The notes under the pieces are model-generated. The model was given only the letters and a program-made list of their open reading frames with translations, was not told the origin of the DNA and did no database searches. Shown piece by piece: positions 51,827 through 62,575 of a DNA stretch of 64,000 bases; the first letter of the stretch is position 1; the number at the start of each line of letters is the position of its first letter. The translations under genes were made by a program, and so were the position numbers. The DNA is from Closterium sp. NIES-65 (Eukaryota > Streptophyta > Zygnematophyceae > Desmidiales > Closteriaceae), in contig CANXME010002660.1 of NCBI GenBank assembly GCA_948144175.1, forward strand, positions 99,409 to 163,408, in the 5' to 3' direction.

Positions 51827-52919
51827 TGTTGGGTGCAAATTCACATTGCACGACATCCTGCCGTCTGTTTGTACGAGTAGGCGTGTGTGAATGCATTTGC
51901 GTGTGAATGGTATGTTCGTGTGTTTGTTTGCTTTCGTAATTTTTGCTTGAAGCATTTGCAGGTACTCGCACAATGTGCGCTTCGGCACAACATTGTACGC
52001 GCTATGAACAGTGCAAGCAGAAAGGACGAGCTCGCAAAGGAACCCAAGATGGAAGCTTTGCGGTTCGGTCGAATTGATTGCGCATATTCAGTTCTATCCA
52101 TCTTGTAATTGTACTGTTTTGTTTGATTGACTATAGTGAAGCAGGGCAGGCACTATAGGGGTACAATTTAGGTGAAGGTTGGATGTCGTTTGTCTGTATC
52201 TGCATGCTACAAGGCCAGGGGAAACCAGCGGAACCAGAATTTGGCTGGTTGGGCAAAGACAAAACAGGTTCTGTTTTTAGAACCTGAATCTGGTTGTTGT
52301 TTTCCCAGGTTGGAAAAACAGAACCAGAGGTTGTTTTCCAACCTACCACCTGCTGTTTTGTCCAGCCAGGTTGGTTCTGTTGCTTGGAATTATTTGGGAC
52401 CATCCCTGGTTGTTCCCAGGTTGATTCCCAAGGTCCTTGCTAGGTAGAACTAAATATTCCTTCTCTGTTTGTACCTGGATATAATGAAGTTGATTCAAGC
52501 GAATTCCTTCATTGCTGGAATTTCCTTTCTACGCGGTGCAACGGCGTAATGCTACCCGAGTCAACGCTAGTACGCTAGCACTCCAACGCTAGGCTAACGC
52601 TATCCGAGCCATAACTTGATAATGGCAAAACTTTTCGCGAGGCAACTTAGCTTATTTTAAAGCTCTTGGAGCGAGCCTCGATATAGGAAATTCTCAGCTT
52701 AATCCGATCGACGGTTTGCACGATACGTTGCACGACGTTTAAGGTACTCTTGTTATTTTGACTTAGTCCTTCTTGATCCCTCTCTCTACAAACTCGGACC
52801 TGAGGATAGGGGCTGGTCTTGTACCAGGCACCCAAGGACCCTTGGAGGTGACCCTGAGGAGAGGTTTTAAGTGTGATAAAGTCTTAATAGCTTGAGTTTA
52901 TTAGGCCCTTACACCAACA
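51827..52919 (+). repeat. B5 5' LTR (1093 bp)
   Basis: TGTTGGGTGC to ACACCAACA. It is diverged from B1 by many substitutions. Confidence 0.93.
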
Positions 52920-52922
52920 AGC

Positions 52923-52934
52923 TGGAATCAGAGC
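52923..52934 (+). other. B5 primer-binding site
   Basis: TGGAATCAGAGC has one change from the usual site and is the same variant as in A2. Confidence 0.8.
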
Positions 52935-52965
52935 TACGTTATAGTGATCCTCGATATAGGTAGCT

Positions 52966-55900
52966 ATGGCGGGCAACACCTCGACGGGAGCTGGTGAATC
53001 TTCAGCCCAAGATCGTAGCGGCAGCCATGATTCTGGTGTTTCAGCGCCAAGGGGAGCGCGAACAAACCAGGGCTTGCTGGTCAAGGAGGTGATAAAGAAT
53101 TTCACCGTCAAGAAGTTTAATGGTGAGGGCTATGATGATTGGGCCTGGAAAATGCAACTCTATTTCCGTCAGATTGGATTGCTGAAACTAATGATTGGGG
53201 AGGAGCCTAGACCAAGTGACCTCGCGCTGCAGGAAGATTGGGACGAGCGCTCCTCGGCTGGCTACTATTTGATGTCGCAGAGTTTGGAGCTGAACCAGCG
53301 TCACCACGTCATGCACCTGCTGCCGGAGGTTGAGTGCGGTCCGAAGGCGTGGACCGTGTTGAAGGAGCTGCACGCCCCGACCTCCGTTGTTGCAACATTG
53401 ATGCTGGAGAGGGAGCTGTCCGCGTTGCGCCTGAGCGAGGGAGAGCCGGTGCAACCTGTCCTGGACAAATTGTGCGACCTCTACGCGAAGTTGGCGACCG
53501 CGGGAATCACCTTCCCCGGAGCAGACCAAGTGCCTGAAGATGCTCTCGCTGCTGCCGGAATCGTGGCTTCAATTCACGAGCGGATTGAGCCAGCCGCAGA
53601 ACCAGAGCTCGTGGACACTCGAATGGGTACGGACAAAGATTCTAGAGGAGGACGTCCGTCGTCGTCAACTGAGGGGTGGAGACGACGGCAGCAGCGGCTA
53701 CGGGATGCAAGGGAGCCGACGTGGCAAAGGAAGTGGCTTCGGTGGTGCTGGACGCGGTGCAAAGAAAGACGACGACTCCAACGACCAACAAGGAGGTACC
53801 GGTTGGGGTCGCGGTGCGAAATCTGGACGTGGGGGCAAGTCGGGTGCTGGTGGCAAAATGAAAAGGAGTTGCTAATATTGTGAGAAGGAGGGGCACCCCT
53901 GGTTCTTGTGCTATAAGAAACCCGATGGATGGACCCCCCAGAATCGTCACCAGGATGGCGGCGCACGGAGGAACCAGAAAAACGGCGCGAGCATGGTTGC
54001 TGATTCATCCAACAACAACCCGAAGAGCAACGGTGGTGCGGAAAAGAAGGAGCGCACCGCGGGCCAGTTTTCCATATTGGAGAACAGGGGGAGCAGGGGG
54101 AGCAAGGAGACGCCTCTGCCAAGGTTGGAGCAGAGCTGCACCCCCTGGATTATTGGGTGTTGGACACGGGCGCTGCTTGGACGATGACGACGCGAAAAGA
54201 CCTACTGGACCACGTACAAGCTGTATGATCAACGAGGTATGCTCCGCCTCTGGACACGCGCTGAAGGTGGCTGGTGCTGGACGAGCTGCGTTTAAGGGAG
54301 CGGATGGCAAGCCGGTGGTGCTGCACGACGTTCTCCTTGTTCCTGAACTCATCTCCCTCCGTTAGCTTGGCAAGTCTGGGGTGAGCACTAGCACGGATGG
54401 GGCACGCACTTACAAGGGGCAGCTGGGCAATCGGGTGCTTTGGGATCTGCACGAGAGTACGGACGAATATAGATCCATGTGGCAGCTGCCGGCGTTGGCG
54501 TGGCATGGTGGGGGCCAGGCTGGAGAGGGGTTTGCATCCTTGGGGGAGTGCAACGCCGTTGGAGGGGTTGGTGTGAAAGTGTCGGCCAGATCTGGGGAGA
54601 CGGATTGGGCAACGGCACACCGACGCTTGGGGCATGTGCCAATGCCCTTGTTGAAGCACTTCGAGAAAGATGGGGCCGTTAAGTGTCTGAAGCTGAACGG
54701 ACAGCCACCTGATGAGAATTAAGAAATCTGTTTGCTCTCAAAGTTTACCCGTTTCCCCTTCCATAGTGTGGCTGGCAGGAGCAAGAAGCCGTTGGAGCTG
54801 GTCCACATGGACTTGGTGGGGCCGCTGCCAGTTCAGGGGCACAAGGGGGAGCGGTACTTTCTGACCATAGTGGATGATTGGAGCAGGCTTATATGGGCAT
54901 ATCCGCTGAAGCAAAAGGAACATGCCGCCTCTACAATACGGGAAGATTGGCTGCCATTTGTGGAGAAGCAAGTGGAGTGTGTGGTGAAGCAGATTAGGAC
55001 AGATCGGGGTGGTGAATTCCTTGGAGCTGAGATGACGGCCTGGCTCAAGAAGCAGGGCATCCAGATGGAGCTGACCACGGCTTACACCCCACAGTCTAAC
55101 GGTGTAGCAGAACGGGCGAACCGGACAATTCTGGATATAGCTAGGGCGCTGCTCATAGAATCTGGGCTGGGCAACTTGATGTGGCCCCATGCTGTTCGGC
55201 ACGCTACCGTCGCTAGAAACAAGGTACTCACAAAGGTTGGGGATGACTCGTGGGTGCCGTTGGAGAGGTGGCTTGAGAGAAAGCCGCCGGTGGACATGCT
55301 GAGGGTGTTCGGTTGCATGGCAGCCGCCCACGTCCCCAAGACCTACCGCAGAAAGTTGGGGGCGAGTGCAATCTGGTGTGTGCATTTGGGGCTGGCTGCT
55401 GAGAGCAAGGGATGGGTGCTGTGGGAACCTTCCAAGGGTGTGTTGTTTGACAGCAGGGATGTGAAGTTTGTTGAGGGCATGATGTATGGGAGCTGGGAGA
55501 AACAGCCGGAGGCCAGGGTGTCCCAGCAAATTGAGCAGATCACCATGCAGCTGGACCTGACTCCTAGTGTGTGGGAGGAGGGAGAGGAGGCAGCTGCAGA
55601 GGGTGGTGATGGAAAGAAGGTACAGGAGGCACCTGCTGGTGGAGAAAATGATGTGGAGACTGGCACTGGTGGAGCTGCTGGATCTGAGGGGGGAAAGCAG
55701 CAGCAGGGGAAAACTAAGAAGCCGAAGGGTGTCGTTATGAAGGGATGGGAGACACCCGTCTCCAGGCCAGGACGTACCCGTATGGCTACTAAGAAGCTGA
55801 CTGCAGGAGCTGATGTAGCAGAGCAGCAGCTTGGGACAGAGGAGGCATTGCTGATTCTACCGCATGGCTATGATCCGGATGATGAGGATGGCTGCTGTCT

Positions 55901-57534
55901 ACTGTTTTCTTGCCCCTGCACCAGAGGAACCAGCTAGCATGGAGGAGGCATTAGCTGGACCAGATAGGGAGAAGTGGCTGGTTTTCAGAGATGCTGAGTA
56001 CCAGAGCCTGCTAGAGAATGAGACATGGGAGCTAGTGGTGCTGCTTGAGGGGAAGAAAGCCGTACAGTGCAAGTGGGTGCTAAGGATCAAGACCGATGAC
56101 AAGGGACAGGTCACCATCTACAAGAGTAGGCTGGTGGCTAAGGGGTTTATGCAGAAGGAAAAGCAGGACCTCAATGAGATCTTTGCTCCCACTGCCAAAC
56201 CCCCTACCCTCCGTCTCTTCTTGGCAGATGCAACCGTTAGTGGGAAATTCATCATTCAGATGGATATATCAACGGCATTCCTCAATGGGATCTTAGAGGA
56301 GGATGTGTATATGACGCAGCCACCTGGGTATGAGGATGGTACGGGCAGGGTGTGCAAGCTGAAAAAGTCCATCTACGGCTTGAAGCAGGCGCCACGCTGC
56401 TGGTACCAGAAGTTGGCAGCTGTTTTAGAGGAGATGGGATTCAGGACCAACAGCTGTGATGAGAGCCTCTTTCTCAAGGGGGAGGGGGAGAAGCTGGTGC
56501 TGTTTCTGGTCTATGTGGATGACATTCTTCTCTTTAGCAGCAGCATGAAGGAGATCCAGAAGGTGCAGCAGCAGCTGATGGAGAACTTCAAGTGCAAGAA
56601 CCTTGGGGAGGTAAAGTACGACCTCGAGATGCACGTGGAGAGGGATCTGGATCACAGGTGGTTGAAGCTGCACCAGGAGAAGTTCATCAAGGAGCTTGGG
56701 GAGAAGTACGGAATTGAGAATGAGCGCAAGGTTGCAACTCCCCTGCCAGCAGAATTCAAGCTTGTGAAAGCTGCAGAGGATGAAGGGGTTGAAGCCGAGG
56801 AGCAGCAGCAATTTCAGTCCTTGGTGGGCAGCCTCTTGTATGCAGCAGTTCACACGAGGCCCGACATCTCTTTCTCGGTTGGGCAGCTGGCCAGGGTGGT
56901 GCAGAATCCATCAGAGGAGCAGGTGGATGTAGCTGAGCGTGTGGTGAAGTATCTGAACTCTCACCCAAGCATTGGAGTTCAATACTCCGCATCTGCACAG
57001 GTGAAGCAGAAAGGGGTTGAGGTGCTGAAAGAGAAAGGGGAGAGGCTTGGAGAAGGCAAGCTCTTTCTCACTTGCTTTACCGATGCTACGTGGGCCTCTG
57101 AGAAGGAGGATTCCTCATCAGTGGGAGGATACATCTGCGTAGTTGGGGGAGGACCGGTTAGTTGGAGGTCAAAGAAGCAGACGGAGACCGCTCTCTCTTC
57201 CGTGGAGTCAGAGTACATGGCAATGTTTCATGGGGTGAAGGAGGTGATTTGGCTGAGGAGGCTGTTAGAGGAGATTGGCCAGGAGAAAAAGGTTGCTACG
57301 CCGCTGTTTTGTGATAGCAAGGGGGCTCTTGGGATGGCTAGAAACGGTGTGCTTCATGGGCTCAATAAGCAGATGCGTATCAAGTGGCACTGGCTGTGTA
57401 AGGAGGTGAAGAGGGGGACGGTGAATCCGATCTACATCAAGACTCACCAGCAGCCAGCAGACTTCCTCACCAAGAGGCTTGCAGATGAGCCTCATTGGCG
57501 TTGTGTGCGCATGAGTGGAATGAGTATGAACTAG
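52966..57534 (+). pseudogene. Family B gag-pol polyprotein (B5), broken
   Basis: It starts MAGNTSTGAGES at 52966 and ends at the family stop at 57534. One extra base near 53515 (TTCCCCGGAGC for TACCCGGAGC) shifts gag. The zinc-knuckle Trp codon is TAA at 53873-53875 (SC*YCEKEG). An indel lies near 54215. TGT to TAA at about 54720 removes the first Cys of CEIC. The 54732-55937 stretch has an intact DD35E integrase. A further indel near 55890 shifts into the 55864-57534 frame, which carries RT with YVDD and a complete RNase H. All catalytic residues of IN, RT and RNase H remain, so decay is limited to frame and stop changes. Confidence 0.88.
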
Positions 57535-57576
57535 TATGGAATGATGGGGATGCAGCCGGCAGGCTGAGGGGGAGTG

Positions 57577-58135
57577 TGTTGGGTGCAAATTCACATTGCA
57601 CGACATCCTGCCATCTGTTTGAACGAGTATGCGTGTGCAAATGCATTTGGGTATGAATGGAATGTTCGTGTGTTTGTTTGCTTTCGCAATTTTCGCTTAA
57701 AGCATTTGCAGGTACTCGCGCATTGTGCGCTTCGGCATAACATTGTACGCGCTATGAACAATACAAGGAGAAAGGACGAGCTCGCAAAGGAACCGAAGAT
57801 GGAAGCATTGCAGTTCGGCTTACTTGATTGCGCAGATTCAGTTCTATCCAACTTTTCGCGAGGCAACTTGGCTTATTTTAAAGCTCTTAGAGTGAGCTTC
57901 GATATAGGAAATTCTCAGCTTAATCTGATCGACGGTCTGCACGATACGCGACGTTCAAGGTACTCTTGCTGTTTTGACTAAGTCCCTCTTGATCCCTCTC
58001 TCTACAAACTCGGAACCGAGGATAGGGGCTGGTCTTGTACCAAGCACCCAAGGACCCTTGGAGGTGACCCCGAGGAGAGGTTTTAAGTTTGATAAAGTCT
58101 TAATAGCTTGAGTTTATTAGGCCCTTACACCAACA
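57577..58135 (+). repeat. B5 3' LTR with internal deletion (559 bp)
   Basis: It starts TGTTGGGTGC and ends CCAACA. ATCCAAC is joined to TTTTCGCGAGG at 57851, removing about 534 bp present in other LTRs, including the CCAGGTTG motif cluster. AAC is present at both deletion borders. Confidence 0.9.
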
Positions 58136-61100
58136 AAAATCCCGTTGAGGAATGCCGTTGATATGTCCATCTGGATAATGAACTTCCCACTAACGGTTGC
58201 ATCTGGCAACAAGACACGAAGGGTAGGGGGTTTGGCAGTGGGAGCAAAGACCTCATTGAAGTCCCGCTTCTCCTTCTGCATAAACCCCTTAGCCACCAAC
58301 CTACTCTTGTAGATGGTGACCTGCCCCTTGTCTTCAGTCTTGATCCTTAGCACCCACTTGCATTGTACCGCTTTCTTTCCCTCAGGCAGCACCACTAGAA
58401 GCTAGCCATTTGTCCCTAACTTGTTCAGCTAATGGCTCCTCCATGGTAGCTGGTTCCTCTTGTGCAGGGGCAAGAAAACAGTACGCAGGCTCATCCTCCT
58501 CATCCGGGTCATAGCTATGTGGTAGAATCAGCAATGCCTCCTCGGTCCCAAGCTGCTGCTCAGCTACATCAGCTCCTGCAGTCAGCTTCTTAGTAGCCAT
58601 ACGGTACGTCCTGGCCTGGAGACGGGTGTCTCCCATCCCTTCATAACGACACCCTTCGGCTTCTTAGTTTTCACTAGCTGCTGCTCTTTCCCCTCAGATC
58701 CAGCAGCTCCACTAGTGCCAGTCTCCACATCATTTTCTCCACCAGCAGGTGCCTCTTGTACCTTCTTTCCATCACCACCCTCTGCAGCTACCTCCTCTCC
58801 CTCCTCCCACACACTAGGAGTCAGGTCCAGCTGCATGGTGATCTGCTCCATTTGCTGGGACACCCTGGCCTCCGGCTGTTTCTCCCAGCTCCCATACATC
58901 ATGCCCTCAACAAACTTCACATCCCTGCTGTCAAACAACACACCCTTGGAAGGTTCCCACAGCAGCCATCCATTGCTCTCAGCAGCCAGCCCCAAATGCA
59001 CACACCAGATTGCACTCGCCCCCAACTTACTATGGTAGGTCTTGGGGACGTGGGCGACTGCCATGCAACCGAACACCCTCAGCATGTCCACCGGTGGCTT
59101 CCTCCCAAGCCACCTCTCCAACGGCACCCACGAGTCATCCCCAACCTTTGTGAGTACCCTGTTCCTTGCGACGGTAGCGTGCCGAACAACATGGGGCCAC
59201 ATCAAGTTGCCCAGCCCAGATTCTATGAGCAGCGCCCTAGCTGTCTCCAGAATTGTCCGGTTCGCCCGTTTGCTACACCGTTGGACTGTGGGGTGTAGCC
59301 TGTGGTCAGCTCCCTCTAGATGCCCTGCTTCTTAAGCCAGGCCGTCATCTCAGCTCCAAGGAACTCACCACCCCGATCTGTCCTAATCCGTTTCACCACA
59401 CACTCTGCTTGCTTCTCCACTAACGGCAGCCAATCGTCTCGAATCGTAGAGGCGGCGTAATCTTTCTGCTTCAGTGGATACGCCCACATTAGCCTGCTCC
59501 AGTCATCCACTATGGTTAGGAAGTACCGCTCCCCGTTGTGCCCTTGCACCGGCAGCGGCCCCACCAAGTCCGTGTGGACCAGCTCCAACGGCTTTTTTGC
59601 TCTCTGCCAGCCACACTATGGAAGGGGAAAACGGGTGAACTTTGAAAGGAGGCAAATTTCACAGTTATCATCGGGTGGTTGTCCGTTCAGCTTCAAGCCC
59701 TTAAACCGCTCCATCCTTTTCCAGCTGCTTCAGCAAAGGCATTGCACATGCCCCAAACGTCGGTGTGCAGTTGCCCAATCCGTCTCCCCAGATCTGGCCG
59801 ACACTTTCACACCAACCCCTCCAACGGCGTTGCACTCCCCCTGGGATGCAGACCCCTCTCCAGCCTGCCCCCACCGTGCCACGCCAGCGCCGGCAGCTGC
59901 CACATAGATCTGTACACGTCCTTGCTCTCGTGCAGATCCCAAAGCACCCGATTGCCCAGCTTCCACTTATAAGTGCGAGCCCCATCCGTGTTGGTGTTCA
60001 CCCCAGCCTTGCCAAGCTTACGGAGGGAGATAAGGTTGGCCTTCAGGTCGGGGACGAGGAGAACCTCGTGCAGCACCACCGGCTTGCCATCTGCTCCCTT
60101 AAACGCAGCTCGTCCCGCACCAGCCACCTTCAACATGTGTCCAGAGGCAGAGCACACCTCGTTGATCGGAGCAGCGCGTACGTCGTCCTGCAGGTCCTTG
60201 CGCGGCGTTATTGTCCAAGCAGCGCCTGTGTCCAACACCCAATAGTCCAGGGGGTGCAGCTCTGCTCCAACCTTAGCAGATGCGTCTCCTTGCTCCCCCT
60301 TGTCTCCCATATGGAAGAATTGGCCCGCGGTGCGCTCCTTCTTCTTCTCCGCACCGCCTTTGCCCTTCGGGTTGTTGTCGGACGAATCAGCGACCATGTT
60401 GGCGCCGTTTTTCTGGTTCCTCCGCGCGCCGCCATCCTGGTGACGATTCTGGGGGGTCCATCCATCGGGTTTCTTATAGCACAAAAACCAGGGGTGCCCT
60501 TCCTTCTCACAATACCAGCAACTCCCTTTCATTTTGCCACCAGCATCCAACTTGCCCCCACGTCCAGATTTCGCACCGCGACCCCAACCGGTACCCTCGT
60601 TGTTGGTCGTTGGAGTCGTCGTCTTTCTTTGCACCGCGTCCAGCACCACCGAAGCCACGTCCTTTGCCACGTCGGCTCCCTTGCATCCCGTAGCCGCTGC
60701 TGCCGTCGTCTCCACCCCTCAGTTGACGGCGACGGAAGTCCTCCTCTAGAATCTTTGTCCGCACCCACTCGAGTGTCCACGAGCTCTGGTTCTGCGGCAG
60801 GCTCAATCCGCTCGTGAATTGAAGCCACGATTCCGGCAGCAGCGAGAGCATCTTCAGCAACTTGGTCTTCTCCGGGTAGGTGATTCCTGCGGTCGCCAAC
60901 TTTGCGTAGAGGTCGCACAATTTGTCCAGGACGGGTTGCACCGACTCTCCCTCGCTCAAGCGCAACGCGGATAGCTCCCTCTCTAGCATCAATGTTGCAA
61001 CAACGGAGGTTGGGGCGTGCAGCTCCTTCAACACGGTCCACGCCTTCGGACCGCACTCAACCTCCGGCAGCAGGTGCATGACGTGGTGACGCTGGTTCAG

Positions 61101-61424
61101 CTCCAAACTCTGCGACATCAAATAGTAGCCAGCCGAGGCGCGCTCGTCACAATCTTCTTGAAGGGCGGGGTCACTCAGTCTAAACTCCTCCCCAATCATT
61201 AGTTTTAGCAAACCGATCTGACGGAAATAAAGTTGCATTTTCCAGGCCCAATCATCATAGCCCTCACCACTAAACTTATCGACGGTGAAATTCTTCAGCA
61301 CCTTCTTGACTAGCAAGCCTTGGTTTGTTCGCGCTCCCCTTGGCGGTGAAACACCAGAATCATGGCTACCGCTACGATATTGGGCTGAAGATTCACCAGC
61401 TCCCGTCAAGGTGTTGCCCGCCAT
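58136..61424 (-). pseudogene. Family B gag-pol remnant (B6)
   Basis: The ATG is at 61422-61424. Gag is open to about 60600, where an indel (GGTACCCTCGTTG for GGTACCTCCTTG) shifts the frame. The next frame (60715-59807) holds the zinc knuckle and protease (LDTGAAWTITP). Several 1-base indels lie between 59600 and 59870. The integrase continues with a stop at 59316-59318 (CAG to TAG) and one at about 59296. A 47-bp deletion at about 58397 between CTAG repeats removes part of the region before the RT and shifts the frame. The piece ends inside RT. It has more small indels than B4 or B5 and is non-functional. Confidence 0.85.
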
Positions 61425-61455
61425 AGCTACCTATATCGAGGATCACTATAACGCA

Positions 61456-61467
61456 GCTCTGATACCA
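61456..61467 (-). other. B6 primer-binding site
   Basis: GCTCTGATACCA on +, three bases from the LTR. Confidence 0.85.
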
Positions 61468-61470
61468 GCT

Positions 61471-62575
61471 TGTTGGTGTAAGGGCCTAATAAACTCAAGC
61501 TATTAAGACTTTATCACACTTAAAACCTCTCCTCGGGGTCACCTCCAAGGGTCCTTGGGTGCCTGGTACAAGTCCAGCCCCTATCCTCGGGTCTGAGTTT
61601 GTAGAGAGAGATATCAAGAGAGACTTAGTCAAAACAGCAAGAGTACCTTGAACGTCGCGCAGCGTATCATGCAGACCGTCGATCGGATTAAGCTGAGAAT
61701 TTCCTATATCGAAGCTCACTCTAAGAGCTTTAAAATAAGCCAAGTTGCCCTCGCGAAAAAGTTCTGCCATTACGAAGTTATGGCTCGGACAGCGTTAGCC
61801 TAGCGTTGGAGTGCTAGCGTACTAGCGTTGACTCGGGTAGCATTCCGCCGTCGCACCGCGTAGAAAAGAAATTCCAGCAAGGAAGGAATTCGCTTGAATC
61901 AATTTCACTATATTCAGGTACAAACAGAGAAGGAATAAAATAGCTCTAGCTAGCAAGGACCTTGGGAATCAACCTGGGAACAACCAGGGATGATCCCAAA
62001 TAATTCCAAGCAACAGAACCAACCTGGCTGGACAAAAATAGCAGGTGATAGGTTGGTGAACAACCTCTGGTTCTGTTTTTCCAACCTGGGAAAACAACAA
62101 CCAGGTTCAGGTCCTAAAAACAGAACCTGTTTTGTCTTTGCCCAACCAGCCAAATGCTGGTTCCACTGGTTTCCCCTGGTCCTGTAGCATGCAGATACAG
62201 ACAAACAACATCCAACCTTCACCTAAATTGTACCCCTATAGTGCCTGCCCTGCTACACTATAGTCCAACCAACAAACAAAGTACAATTTCGAGTTGGATA
62301 GAACTGAATCTGCGCAATCAAGTAAGCCGAACCGCAAAGCTTCTATCTTGGGTTCCTTTGCGAGCTCGTCCTTTCTGCTTGTACTGTTTCATAAGCGCGT
62401 TACAATGTTATGCCGAAGCGCACATTGTGCGAGTACCTGCAAATGCTTCAAGCGAAAATTGCGAAGCAAACAAACACAACGCACGAACATACCATTCACA
62501 CGCAAATGCATTCGCACACGCATATTCGTACAAACAGACGGCAGGATGTCGTGAAATGTGAATTTGCACCCAACA
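61471..62575 (-). repeat. B6 5' LTR (1105 bp)
   Basis: TGTTGG/CCAACA ends. The extra length comes from many 1-2 base insertions (for example GCCCTCGCGAAAAAG, AGTCCAACCAACAAAC, TTTCATAAGCGCGTTAC). The 5 bases outside are CAATA, at the same place in the satellite unit as the dimer TSD. Confidence 0.92.

Larger units (their letters stand above)
51827..58135 (+). mobile_element. Family B element B5, full length but broken
   Basis: It has a 1093-bp 5' LTR, PBS, a gag-pol with frameshifts and stops, and a 3' LTR shortened to 559 bp. The left flank is satellite (GTTCA), the right flank is family-B pol (AAAAT), so there is no TSD and the right side has been rearranged. Confidence 0.9.
58136..62575 (-). 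mobile_element. Family B element B6, 3'-truncated and broken
   Basis: It keeps its 5' LTR, PBS and gag-pol as far as the RT motif MDISTAFLNGI, where it is cut and abuts the last base of the B5 LTR. It belongs to the B4/B5 subfamily by its start (MAGNTLTGAGES). Confidence 0.88.
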
